A stretch of 64,000 bases of DNA, taken from contig NC_089591.1 of NCBI RefSeq assembly GCF_019320115.1, positions 63,666,111-63,730,110 of the forward strand, read 5' to 3'. Position numbers and translations under genes: made by a program. Shown one piece after another: positions 10,712 to 21,673 of this stretch (positions are counted from its first letter, which is position 1; each line of letters starts with the position of its first letter). The notes under the pieces are model-generated. The model had not been told where the DNA came from. It made no database searches and was given only the letters and a program-made list of their open reading frames with translations. This stretch comes from Miscanthus floridulus (Eukaryota > Streptophyta > Magnoliopsida > Poales > Poaceae).

Positions 10712-12370
10712 AAAATATCCCGATCGATTCAGATAATATGTTTTCTTCATAACATGCCTTGGCTGCATAGCACATTGGCAATGCTGCGTTAGTAAAGCTC
10801 TCAGTATTTTAAGATGCATCGCTGTGGCTGAGGATTATCCAAAATGATTGTAGCATTACTCATGAACCGACTCATGATTATTTCCATTTTCTACTACTAC
10901 ATGTACACTTGAAAATTAGCAACAATGTCCATTATATTATAGGTTCATTTATTATTGTATTATTATTGCCTCACATTCTTTTTTATTGCAACCTACTTTG
11001 GTTTATTGTGCATATTCATTCATTTGTCTCATGGTGTTACAGGGTAGGAGAAAGCAATCGGATCAGAGAAAGAGGAAGCCAATTCACATCCTGCCAGTTG
11101 AGGCATCTTTAGGCTTGATGTTGGTAGCACTTGAAGGCAACATGCCTGTTGATGCATATTCTGTGCCGTTCTAGCATATCTGATCATTGCTGGATGTTAA
11201 TTTTGTCGATTTGTATTTTTTTATTTGGCCTGCATCAAATCTGTGTTTAATTTGAACAGAGAAGGATCATATGTATTGAGAATTGTATGACTGGCATGTT
11301 TAATTTTTTGGAGAGATATAGTTATATGTTTTATGTTTAAACTTGTGGAGCAATCACAGGGTTTCAATCCCTGCATTAACCAAACACATGGTTTCAAAGA
11401 GAGGGATTAGAGAGGGAGAGGGAATAAACCCCCAAAGGGATTGAATGTCATGGGAGGGATCCACTCAACTTGGGGATTTGACCCCTATCAACATAACAAA
11501 GCCTGAGGGTGACTTGTATGAGTGGAATTCCTGCTGTGCGTGCCTTTTGTTGGCATCCCAGATGCTTCAGGTTAATTTTTGGCTATTCATTGTATCATCA
11601 GCACATGTCTCTGGAATGTTGAATTGGACTCTTTCACCATGGTAGACCTCAGTTTTTTTTTTTGGGGTCATGCATGCAAGATATGTAGATTCTGCTCGCT
11701 GTGACCTGATAAACAAGTATGCAAATGATCTCGTGAAGCGAGTTTGTAACAAAAAAAAAAAAATTATTGTCTCTGGGTAACAAAGATAATCAGTATGGGC
11801 GCAGCCAGTTTAGACTGTTAATCCGTTGGTTGACACCATCGTCATATCTTTTTTGTGTGTTCACGAACTTTGACCTATTGCGTTGAAAAATGAAAAGATC
11901 CTCACTTTCTGGGTAGAACTGTAGCAAATAGCACACATTAAGAAGCATCATGGCTTGTTTTACTTTATGAAAAAAAAAAAAAAAAAAAAATTGAAGAGAC
12001 AAGAGAGGTATCATCAGAACGTTCTGCTCTGTTTCGCAACATCATGAGTGGAAGGTTTTGTGTTTCGCAACATCAAGTTAATCGAGGAGAAGCTCCAAAG
12101 AACCTTGTACCCTGATTCGTGTTCGCATTGCTGAGATAGCTTGAACAAATACAATACATCTCTCAGTCCTTTTATTTATTTATACGTATCGCGTACATAT
12201 TTTACACTGTACTATTTTAGGTACAAAATTTAGCGGAACGAATTGAACCATATACACCACCATGACAGCATAGAAGAGAGATCGCGAAAGCAGTGAGTAG
12301 AATTTTGCTTTCTTCTTGCTTTGCTTCTTATTTTCCGTTACTACTACTATTACCCTCGTACAGTAGTCGT
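8986..12370. other. Intergenic; possible unassigned exons
   Basis: No gene is established. On the minus strand about 10280-10470 is stop-free with a hydrophobic stretch (LPTIGLIAGILLLVVHMSML) and a good donor, CAG|GTAAGG, at its end. On the plus strand an acceptor before about 11042 opens a frame ending NMPVDAYSVPF at 11174. The plus strand across 9234-9353 also ends in a donor-like AAGCAG|GTAGGT. These may be pieces of a decayed or non-coding transcript. I do not recognise them. A-runs occur at about 11750-11763 and 11970-11990. Confidence 0.25.
10669..10715. repeat. Poly(C) run of 33 followed by poly(A) of 14
   Basis: An uninterrupted C-run (G-run on the minus strand) passes directly into an A-run. 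Such tracts are slippage-prone, and their length in an assembly is unreliable. Confidence 0.9.
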
Positions 12371-13597
12371 TTAGGCAACCTTGCACGAGAAGACTTCCTT
12401 GGCTCTTGCTGACAACTCCGGGAATACCCGAGTTGGGCGAAAGTCCTTGTTGAGGCAAACCACGGTCGCTCTGCCTTCCAATACGAGCTGACAAGTATAT
12501 ATAGGAACAGTGAGTGTGAGATGTATATATGATGCATCGCTAACAGCCTAACGTATGTTTTTTTTCTCAATCACGCAAAAGGTTTGCGCATCTTTGTATT
12601 AAGATAGAGAAACGTTTAATACAACACGCCTTAGCGACGCCGCAGGACCTAACATATGTAACACACGCCTCCACTTCATGCGTACCTTACGATCCGGCAG
12701 GGCCTCGATCATGTGCTCCACAATCATCCGCACGCCTTTGATTTGGACAGGCTTCACCTTGACCACGAACCTGTCGCCGCTCTGACGATAATGAATGATA
12801 AACAATATAATTTCTGTGAGATTTTCGTTGCCTTTGATTTGCCATGCATGTGTTCACACAGCTAGCAGAGAAAGATATGTACCCTCAAAGGCGCGAAATA
12901 CTTGAGGTTGAGCTCAGAAAGAGCCATGGCGTTGCCCGTGGATGTCCAGTAGTCCACGCTGATGCCCAGCTTCTCAAGCACCACGTCACGACCTGACCAC
13001 GTACCGTGCCACGCCTCAGTCAGATAATTGATATTCGTAGATATATAAGCATGTGCCATGCGTCATGGTCTCATGGAGATAGCTATGATCTTTGGAGGTC
13101 GAATAAACGATGATGGCTCACCGCTATGGAGGTAGCTGGCGTAGATGGCGTTGTTGACGACGCCGTACTCGTCAAGCTCGTCGTCGCGCACCTTCATCTC
13201 GATCTCGAAAAACTTGTCCTTCCTGTGTGTGTTCTCGTGTGTACCACAGAAGATTATTCAGTTATAAGGCAAGGGACAGTTTCTGTCAGAAGCTACCATG
13301 CAAATACGTATAGAAGCTAGCGAACCTGACGGTGACGGTGGTAAGCTGCTGCCTCGGTGCGGTGTGGCTAGGGCGAAAGTGTTGATCGAGCAGCTCGCGG
13401 CTGGTGGTCTCGCCGGTCTCGGGGACGGCGACGCCAGCGGCACCCCGGAGCCGGCAGTACTTGGGCCGCGCAGCCGCCGTGACCCTGCCGAGACGCGCCC
13501 GGCCGGAGCTGAAGCTCACCATCCCGTGGGCGGCGCGCAGCCGAGGGGAGGGCCCGGTGGCCTGATGATGAACGAGGTCGGCCATCTGCTGCTGCAT
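12371..13597 (-). CDS. Acyl-lipid/acyl-ACP thioesterase, plastid (ALT/ATL family), copy A
   Basis: Five exons (minus strand): 13326-13597, 13122-13222, 12883-12992, 12686-12781, 12371-12487. All junctions are GT-AG and keep frame, giving 231 residues. The product is a single-hotdog-fold (4HBT) thioesterase. Plant ALT proteins hydrolyse acyl-ACP in plastids to free fatty or beta-keto acids, the latter being precursors of methylketones. Residues 1 to about 88 are Arg/Ser/Ala-rich, as in a transit peptide. The fold starts at [20 protein letters not shown], whose Asp108 is the usual catalytic Asp. [28 protein letters not shown] and [14 protein letters not shown] follow. The start chosen is the first Met of the transit-like region; the frame is open further upstream. 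Exons 3 and 4 have the same lengths as in copy B 5 kb away, so the pair arose by tandem duplication. Chain-length preference cannot be read from sequence. Confidence 0.88.
13275..13313. repeat. 39-bp inverted repeat, arm in intron 1 of copy A
   Basis: The plus-strand sequence from GACAGTTTCTGTCAGAAGC to ACGTATAG is present without mismatch in the opposite orientation at 14550-14588. This arm lies inside the 103-bp first intron of the thioesterase gene. Confidence 0.9.
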
Positions 13598-13768
13598 TAG
13601 TACGTTGTGCGATTGCGCGAGGCCGAGAACGAGTGGCGTGGCACGTACACGCGTACGTTCTTGGCTGATGATCGAGCTCTGCTGGATGCCTTGGTGTGCA
13701 GTGTTGGATAGATAGATAGATAGATATATCGCAGTGTTCGTTGATGCCAAAGCGTGGGCGTGGCGTCC

Positions 13769-13777
13769 TATATATAT
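13769..13777 (-). promoter_or_regulatory. TATA box of thioesterase copy A
   Basis: The minus strand reads CCATATATATAGGACG, about 172 bp upstream of the chosen start codon. That leaves room for a leader of about 140 nt, which contains a short (GATA)n tract. Confidence 0.5.
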
Positions 13778-15400
13778 GGAGGATCAACACGACGACATGG
13801 CCAGAAATTTGCCGGCTGTTCAACTGTCCTAGCTCGTCGCGGGGGCCGGGGGGTGTTACTCCGAAAATAATGTCCAATCCTGTGTGTGGGCGAGCCACTG
13901 GGCTTTGCCATTTCTCATGCTCTAACTAATCCAACAATGGCATGCAGCAGCAAGTTTGGGCTACGTACGTGCTGACCACTGTTGCACATGACCATTGGAT
14001 TGTACCGCGCGCCGAGTCGGGTTTTCGACTGTTCAAGTACCTTGAGCTTGAGAACCGGCCATGGCGTGTGTGAATCGTGGGTCAAGCTGGAGGCGCGCGC
14101 GCGCGTGTCCCTTGACCTGTCCATGCCATCGGTAGGTGGCGCCGTCGCGTCGTTGCAATGGCTTTCCTGAGAGTGTGGATGGCGGGTGGGGTCAGCTCGA
14201 AGTGGGTCCACAGAGTCATGGAGTGTTAAGGGATTAGCATTGCGTGCAGAAACCTGTGAATCTATGATGATCAGCTAGGAATACTAATGACGAATGACAG
14301 CGGCCGGATAAACTAAAGTCAGTCGTTGTCCCACGGTGTTGATTTTTTCAATTTTGTTGCGGCGACGCCACACAAACCGGATACGAGTTCGTGCGTCCTT
14401 GAAAAGTTGCTGGAACACACAACAGTGAACACACACGCACTGCAGCGGCGACCACGAAAATTTCACGCCTGTCCGCCATGTCAACTGTCACTGTTACTAT
14501 TTTACTTCTAAAAAATAAAAAAACACTCTGCATGTGCAACGGCTAACCTCTATACGTATTTGCATGGTAGCTTCTGACAGAAACTGTCTTTCTCACGATT
14601 TCTTTACCGTGAGTATGAGACTGCATGCAGTCCTTTGCTTTGATCGTCTCACCGTTTAAATGGACGAAAGAAAGAGCTCTAAGGACGTCCTTCTGTTTTG
14701 TAGGGGTATGAAACAAGCAGAGACACTTCATTTGTTTTGCCCGGTTACATTCCAACACCACTTCTCCTGCGTTTTGCATGCATGTGCACTGCTGAAACCG
14801 TACCGTGCATATTGTGGGCGAGCGTCGGGCGCAGGCATATTTGATTTTGTGCTCCATATATGATATGAGATATGCCCTGTAGTATATGTTTATGTTTTTT
14901 CCCAAGACCATATTATTTTGTTTCGTGGGGTCATAATATAATTAATGATATAAAATCGAAGGATTAGGATATCATGCATCGGGATTGAAATCTGAAACAA
15001 GAAAAAAAAACAATTGGATCACTTCCATGTACTTGTATCTATATCTCTTATAAAGCTAATCCTTGCTACAAGTTTTATCTCAACATGCAAGATATCCACA
15101 TTATCTTTCACTAACTATTCACATCATCTCTCTCACTAGTAGCCATCCCATCCCACTATGCAAGAACACATGTAGATGATTTAACTCATATATTCAACAA
15201 ATACTATGTCTAGATGCATAGTAAAAGCAATATATCTAAAAAGCGAAAATATCTTATAATTTGAAACGTAAGGAGTATCATTTAATATCTACCATGCCAA
15301 AAGGTAAATTATAAGAATATATTTCATAATATATCTAATGAAACTTATTTGATACTTCAAATATTATTGCCATTTTTTTTACTAACTTTATCAAAATTAG
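13778..15400. other. Upstream/intergenic region of thioesterase copy A
   Basis: Apart from the inverted-repeat arm, no gene is supported. The sequence from 14900 is A/T-rich and resembles decayed repeats without recognisable ends. Confidence 0.4.
14550..14588. repeat. 39-bp inverted repeat, upstream arm
   Basis: Exact reverse complement of 13275-13313, located about 0.8 kb upstream of the copy A TATA box. The flanks do not match beyond the 39 bp. Confidence 0.9.
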
Positions 15401-15409
15401 GACGACAAT

Positions 15410-15780
15410 GGCCCATCAACAAAGGCGGTAGCAAAAGAAAAAGACTCTAATGCCCTAAAGGCATGAGCACAGTGTAGAATATACCAGAATATACCTTAGT
15501 TGCTCTAGGGGCATTTATGTACTCGACAAACGATGTAGCCGTGCCCTATAAAAGGAGGAAGTCAATCATCCGAGAGAGAGGGGATGGCATGTAATTCGAA
15601 ACCCTAATTGTCACCTCGGTAATTGCATGAACTTCGTTTCTCTATTCCTGCCTCCGCTAGTTGAAGGCCCCTGCCCTAGAGCGGGGCCTTCGACATCCGA
15701 GAGTCGAGCCGCAGCCAGCTCGTCTCTCATTCTCAGTCTCTTTGTCGGGATCCCTATTTGCCAACATTGGCGCCCACTGT
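15410..15780 (+). mobile_element. LTR fragment, probably Ty3/gypsy
   Basis: A TATA box (CTATAAAAGG at about 15546) is followed by U5-like sequence ending CCAACA at 15766. TTGGCGCCCACTGTG follows directly, the primer-binding/leader start seen next to LTRs of several plant gypsy lineages. No internal domain follows because sequence from about 15785 is unrelated. The left LTR boundary is not clear, so this is a truncated 5' end. Confidence 0.5.
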
Positions 15781-15784
15781 GTTA

Positions 15785-16925
15785 TGCATTTAAATATTGT
15801 TTGATGTTACGAAATGAAATGGTTCTGATGAAGTTTCACTCAGTTTTCAAGTGTGGGCATGAAACGAAACACTCCGAGTGGGGGTTTACTTAGTTTACAA
15901 TGCATTGGAAATAGTGCGCGGTAGATTTCATTTACACCCCAATTGGATGTCTGCATTGAGGCCATGGCATTGGAATTGGAAATACTAGACCCGAATTCCA
16001 CGTGTTTGGATGGTCTTGGCATTGGAGTCTAGAAACTGAGTGTGATTCCGCGCGGCATTCGCTTTATGTAGCACGACCCCGAAGCGATGCCGAGCCAAGA
16101 CCCTCCGTATTGGATGGAATCACATCCCCTCCGGCTCTCGTCGTCTCCAACTCCAACGCCGGCCCCTCCGCCAACCCCTTCGTCCTCCTCGCCGGAGCTC
16201 CTCAACCCTCGCGCGCCCCTCCGCCCCAATCGTCGGGCCCCCTCAGATCCACTGAGACCTACGGCGAGGCAGCTCCCTCCTCAGCGTCGGCGTCGAGCTC
16301 TCTTCTCCCCCATCACTGCTTCCCCTACCCCATCGAGCTCCCTTCTCCCCCGTCATCACCTGTCGCGGTAGGCATCTGTCCTCAGATCCGGAAGGGCCCG
16401 AGCTCGAGCTTCTTCGTGCATCTTCTGTGCGTCGGGTCGTGCCCGAGCTTGCTCGTGGCCCTCCTCCGCGCTACGAGGGCTGGGCCTGAGTCTGCTTGCG
16501 GCTGCTTTCGCGTGCGCCGAGGGAGTGCCCGAGTCTGCTCGCGACACACCGAGGGAGCCCGCTCACTGCCATCTTCCGCGCCGCCGGGGTGCCCGGATAC
16601 TCCACGCGAGGGAGCCCGCTCACTGCTATCTTCCACGCCGCCGAGGTGGGCACTACTGCTCGCGGGATCGCGGCTATCTTTTGTGCTGCCGGGGCCGTGT
16701 GATTTGTGAGGGAGGTGGGAGAAATCAATTTCATGATGTGCACATCCAAACATAAATTGGTATTTACCAAGTCAATAGTTCCAGCCAGCAAATTCATCCA
16801 CATTCAAACAACAGATTTGGTATTACACTACATTTCCAATACCAGTCTGATTTGATATTGGTACCGATGCAATTCCAGTGTCTCCAATATCTATATCCAA
16901 ATGGACCCTTAGATGAAACTCATCT
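15785..16925. other. Possible DNA-element remnant with GC-rich interior
   Basis: Left sequence GTGTTTGGATGGTCTTGGCA (about 16001) and right sequence CCAATATCTATATCCAAATGG (about 16886) are loosely inverted, as at the ends of some grass MITE or Harbinger-like elements. The middle (about 16090-16700) is GC-rich with Ser/Pro/Arg-rich frames on both strands and repeats of GAGGGAGCCCGCTCACTGC. I do not recognise a gene, and no target duplication was confirmed. Confidence 0.3.
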
Positions 16926-17196
16926 CTTCTCTCTCCTCATAATTTACATGTCATATCATTATTTTTGTTGATGTGTCACCTTATTAAATGGGAATGAAAC
17001 TCCTACTAGGACCAGTCTAAGAGATTTCTCTTGTGTTCTCACCATTTGTTAATTACTAGATGACATCTTTCTACTCCTCTTTCTTTCCTTTCTACATCGG
17101 ATAAAATCATACGTGGCACCTTTTTTAGACACGAGGAAGTTAAGATCCAAATTGGGGGTATATAACCAGCAACAACAAAACACCTGTCATGTTTGG

Positions 17197-17332
17197 AGTA
17201 TTGGACCATAGATGACACATTTAGTTATGGGTAATTGAAAGGAGGGAATAAGAGTTTGGATTCAAGTATTGAACTATAGATGACACTTTTTGTCGGTGGT
17301 AGTTGAAAGGAGAAAATAAGAGTTTGGAGTTT
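17197..17332. repeat. 68-bp imperfect tandem duplication
   Basis: Two units begin AGTATTG and share ATAGATGACAC and TTGAAAGGAG...AATAAGAGTTTGGA, offset by 68 bp. There is no coding sequence. Confidence 0.75.
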
Positions 17333-17712
17333 AGAAATCTTTTCTTTATTTCATGGTTGTGGAAGTTTTGGTGGAAAGAGGGGGGTTTTATAGGACCAAC
17401 TCCACTAATCAATTCCCTTGGGAACAGGTTGAAATTGGATAGGAATTATGTTTATAATGAAAGATGAAAACATCCTCACTGTTGATCATGGTTTGTCCTT
17501 TAATTTCTTAAAAACTCACACCAGAAGGGGATATGAATTTCCTCTTCAACCAATCTTTGATTCGCCCTCCTATTTCCCTTTTTTTTATAAAGGAAGCTTT
17601 TATAGATTTCAAGCACTTTACATCGAGATGATACAAAGTCTTGAAAAGCGCTTCCAGCCTTTGCTTAAATAAGCACACAACCAACAAAAGAGAGTAGCTC
17701 AACACATTGTAG

Positions 17713-17828
17713 GTCCCGTTCGTTTCGCTGAAAAAACAAACCGAAACACTGTTCCGGCTGATTTGTTGTGAGAGAAAAATACTATTCCGGCTGAAAAAGA
17801 CGGATTATAAGAGAAGCGAACAGGGCCC
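17713..17828. mobile_element. MITE, Tourist-like
   Basis: About 116 bp, starting GTCCCGTTCGTTTCGCTG and ending GAAGCGAACAGGGCCC, roughly inverted. It is flanked by 3-bp TAG on both sides (17710-17712 and 17829-17831). A 3-bp duplication fits PIF/Harbinger-derived MITEs. No coding capacity. Confidence 0.7.
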
Positions 17829-18416
17829 TAGTGGCTATCAATCCGTAAACTAGATCACCACGCACGCGCCTGGGAAAAAATATCCTTGATCATCTATCCC
17901 AATTGTTGCGATGCCGCCACAACCAAACCCTGCAAATACAGCTTCCAGAGAATGGACCAAGCACGGAGCCAATGGATAATTGAGTATATAACCTGCACAA
18001 GAGAAATAGAATTCTTCTTTTAAAAAATAATAGCATCTTTGCTTAACCATAGGGACAAGTGGGGGCTGCCTTGAGACTATTACTAATACCTTCTAAACAG
18101 TTACCAAACATATGTTGCACACTATGAGGTTTAGCTAATTCAGTAGACACCTGGGTTATAGCCCAGATCGCAGGTGCAAACCATCAGCACCTCATGATCC
18201 TACATCCGACAATTTCCTTTCCTGTTCTTAATACAACATGCAGATGCATTCCCCCAGAGTAAGAAGAGCTTTCTGTACCAAACAACGACTGCAGTAGCAG
18301 ATCAAATGTTTCAGATGTACAGTTACAAAGAATGCAGATGGACTGTGCTCTTCTATGACAGTGATGCTCAGATGGAGATACATAGGTGGTTTTCGACGAC
18401 ACTGCAGGGCCAAGCA

Positions 18417-18532
18417 GCCTGTTCGTTTACTCGTATACGATCGTGGATTATAATCTGGAACAGTATTTTTCCCTCACACCAAACCAGCCAGCAGTAAATA
18501 ATCCACGATCGTTTACGACGAAACGAACAGGC
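18417..18532. mobile_element. MITE with long inverted repeats
   Basis: It starts GCCTGTTCGTTTACTCGTA and ends CGACGAAACGAACAGGC. The arms, including CGATCGTGGATTA and its complement TAATCCACGATCG, can fold into a hairpin. It lies just beyond the 3' end of thioesterase copy B and the duplicated exon. A target duplication is not obvious. Confidence 0.7.
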
Positions 18533-18565
18533 TACTATTATGCAGCCGCCGGTCTCCAAAACTAG

Positions 18566-18717
18566 ATGCTACTATTATTGCGATTATTATCAGAGTCATT
18601 TAAGGTCTGCTATATTCTTGGATGAGGAGCTGCAGCTTGGATGACATACATAATTTTGGAGATAGGATGGTACTCTTTCATTCAGACAAACAGCCCTTGT
18701 CTTTGCCTCCAAAATTA
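18566..18717 (-). pseudogene. Decayed tandem copy of the last exon of thioesterase copy B
   Basis: On the minus strand this begins CTAATTTTGGAGGCAAAGAC, matching CTAATTCTGGAGGCAAAGGC at the start of the true last exon, and tracks it for about 150 bp. It keeps LILEAK and AVCLN at its start, then loses the frame and stops. The unit is about 155 bp and directly adjoins the functional exon. A third partial start, CTAGTTTTGGAGAC, follows at 18565. Confidence 0.8.
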
Positions 18718-19745
18718 GTTGCAGCTGTTATTCCGATTATTAACGTCTTCATTTGACCCTCTGCTGTCCTCGGATGAGAAGAGCTGCATCTTGGACAATA
18801 GTTCACGAGGAATACGGGTAGGATAGTAGTCTTTGTTCAGGCAAACAGCTGTTGCCTTTGCCTCCAGAATTAGCTGCCATTAGAAACAGGTCGTGGAAAA
18901 TTGTTATATATGTATCTTTCGCTGTATACAGAGGTTGCACATAAATGCATAAAGTAACATGTAACTGTATGGGTTGACACAATCCCACACAGAGTTCTGC
19001 ACATAACATTGTGGCAGAAGAGCTTAAACCCACGCTGTTTCTTGTTTCTTCTGTTCTGAATGTGTAACTTGGTGTTCTGCATACCTCGTGATTAGGCAGC
19101 TTCTCAATGACGTGCTCGAATATCATCCGTACGCCTTTGATGCCCGCAAGCCTCACCTTAACAACAAACTTGTTGCCGCTCTGCCAGTCGAAAGAAAATA
19201 AAGGGGCAAATCAGAACCAAGAGAAACTGCTATGCAGTGACATGTTCAATCCAAGGTTTCAAGCTGAAATAATTTCATCAGATTTCTTCAATTTTGGTTT
19301 CTGCATGGCTTAGGAAAGGAGCACATTACCCTCAAAGGGGCAAAGTACTTTAGGTTTAGCTCAGAGAGGGCCAGCGACTCCCCACTGCGAGCCACTGCAT
19401 CCGCACTGATGCCTACACTCTCAAGCAGCTCGTGACGACCTGATCAATTTCAAGGCATAGAATCAGATACGGGATCTCAATATGCTACCTAAACAAGAAA
19501 TAGATTTTAGAGAACAAACCATGATAGCATATAAGACTGAATAATTATATTGGCGTTAACTCCATTCTAACTTCCGAGTTTGTAGTATGTACAGAACTCA
19601 CCATGTTGGCAGTACCTAGCATAGACAGCATTGTTGACAACACCGTACTGGTCAAGTTCATAGTCACGCACCTTCATCTCCACTTCAAAGAACTTCTCCT
19701 CCAGCCTGACAATCAAAAGAATTAGCAATGGTTCAGCATCGAGCG

Positions 19746-19786
<41 letters not shown>

Positions 19787-20286
19787 CTGTAAAGATGACA
19801 GAATGCCATAGGTACTATTGAGCATCACCCATAAGTCACATAATTGAAACGGATTTGTGGCGCAGTTATGCTACGATATCGGCGCAATTAGTGGATCCCC
19901 TTCCCGAATAGCTACAAAATTCGCCACGGGAGATGCTCCAGAGCAAAGTGAGCAACAGCAGAGTGCATACCACAAATTAAATAATCCGACGGCATCTCAA
20001 GATTCCCCCACGTCCAGTGAACCAAGAAGTACAAAGAACAAAATTCCAAGAAGTATAGACGACAAAGGGAGATTCGGAGAGACCTCAAGCCGGCTTGGGG
20101 GCTGATGGATTGGGCGGAGACGGCGAGGGGGCGGCACGCGCGCGGGCCAGCCGCGGAGGCGCCCGGCGCCCGGCGAAGCTCCACGGCCCGGTAGTCGGGC
20201 AGAGAGCTCCGGCAGACGGCTCCGCCATGGATCGGCAGCAGCGCGGGGCGGGCGGTGGGCACGAGGCGCGCGAACTGGTGATGCAT
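18715..20286 (-). CDS. Acyl-lipid/acyl-ACP thioesterase, plastid (ALT/ATL family), copy B
   Basis: Five exons (minus strand): 20084-20286, 19602-19705, 19330-19439, 19085-19180, 18715-18873. All junctions are GT-AG and phases agree, giving 223 residues. The N-terminus to about residue 66 is Arg/Ala/Pro-rich, as in a plastid transit peptide. The hotdog domain opens with [20 protein letters not shown] (catalytic-type Asp86) and continues [41 protein letters not shown] and [14 protein letters not shown]. The expected reaction is release of acyl or beta-keto acyl chains from ACP in plastids. The C-terminal tail is about 14 residues longer than copy A, and its TAA stop overlaps the first bases of the duplicated exon copy next door. 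Intron 1 carries a 38-G run. An alternative upstream Met at 20373 is in frame. Copy A is the closest relative in view. Confidence 0.9.
19749..19786. repeat. Poly(G) run of 38 in intron 1 of thioesterase copy B
   Basis: An uninterrupted G-run on the plus strand, so poly(C) in the transcript. It lies about 45 nt upstream of the exon 2 acceptor. Confidence 0.9.
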
Positions 20287-20387
20287 TGCGGCGAGCAGGC
20301 CGAGGGCCGGAGTGGGGCTTGCCAGCTTGACCAATGTACTAGTGGGCAGACAGCCTGCCAACGAACCAACCAAACTAGGAGCATTGA

Positions 20388-21673
20388 TTGTCCAAACTCC
20401 AACAGTTCAACGGCATCTCCCGCACGGCCGCACCCGCGAAAAACCCAAACCCAAATGCCAATCCACCGAATCCCTCAAATCCAACGGTGCGTCGGGGTTC
20501 CCGAGGTAGCGCCGCCGCTACCTCCTCCTCCTCCGTCGTCGGCGGCATGGACGGTTCCAAGGACGCTGATCCCCTGGCCAGCCCCCGTAGGTGCGCCAGT
20601 CTTTCTCCCTTTTTCTTCAATCATCTGGAGGCTCGACTCCCGCCGAGACACCGCGTAACCCTATATGTGGCTTCCTCGCAGTGGCGACTGGCGACGGCGG
20701 GTGGTGGGAACTGGAACCGTGTGTTGGATTGATAGTAAACTTGCACTGGTGCTGAAATACTGAAATCCGATTTCTGACTTTACTGAATCCTTTCACGGGT
20801 AATACTGAATCCATGCTCTGGTGTATCCGTATATGGATACATGCAGAACATCCTTTATTAGGTTAATTCCATCCTTGAAATTTTATTTTTCAAAGATGCC
20901 TTTGCTTATTACATAAGGAAGTCGGAAGGCTACCTGAATAGCTATAGTGTGATCCTTTGGTTGAAATGTTTAGTTATTGATAATTTGACCCTGAAAGGAA
21001 CATGATCTTTGCTTTCTATAAAAGCTGGGTATTACCTCTGTCAAAAAAAAGGAACATGATCCCTGATTTGAGATAATTGACACTGTGGCCTTTATTTTCA
21101 GGCTGGTGATTTTGGATTAGATAAGCCTGTGCTGTTGTTGGGGACAGAACTTCCAGATCAGTCATGGTTCAGGACGAAACACCTTTATCTCCAGATGGAT
21201 TATGATTGGATGCTCAAATTATCAATACTAGAATAGAAGTAATCCATGCAAAATAACTGACCCACAACCTTTATCTCCAGATGGATTCTATTAGCTAGGC
21301 TCTAGACATGCTTCTGCTTGCTAGGTACTTTCGTTCAGTATATATGAGGACAAAGTGCAACTTTTTGAAGCGCCTCTTTTCCTTTCTAAGTGTCATTTAT
21401 GTTCGACTTTGGCGTTTTGTCTCTCTTATTGTGAATCCCTATTACTATGTTGTTGTTTTTGGTATTAAGTATTCTGTGAATAACTAGTCACAGTAAGCTG
21501 TTGATACTTCCCCAAAACTGTGCAGGGCATGGTCGAGATACTGACACCACAAGGGTTTTTTTCCAAGATTTTGTTCAGAGCACTTAATGGAATTTGTTGA
21601 ACGTTATCGGTGGGGTGGCGACAAATTAAACAAAGAAGAATATGAGCAGTATGAAAAACACTTGACCTCATGA
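20388..21673 (+). pseudogene. Unidentified plus-strand gene, partial or broken, divergent from thioesterase B
   Basis: A GC-rich first exon (ATG possible at 20546, MDGSKDADPLASP) ends at a donor-like CCCGTAG|GTGCGCC near 20590. A frame after an acceptor at 21101 reads GDFGLDKPVLLLGTELPDQS, then runs into a stop. A further exon-like segment at about 21560-21673 reads EHLMEFVERYRWGGDKLNKE followed by EYEQYEKHLTS and TGA; the frame just before it is out of register. I do not recognise the protein. The pieces look like a real plant gene that is truncated or frameshifted here, or whose other exons I cannot see. Its 5' end is about 100 bp from the thioesterase start, so the promoter region is shared. 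Confidence 0.35.

Noticed and set aside
13298..13600. Plus-strand 100-codon frame
   Set aside because: Antisense of exon 1 of thioesterase copy A, whose splice phases and homology are consistent.
16002..16753. 235-codon Ser/Pro-rich frame and antisense frames
   Set aside because: Overlapping low-complexity frames inside a probable element; no recognised motif.
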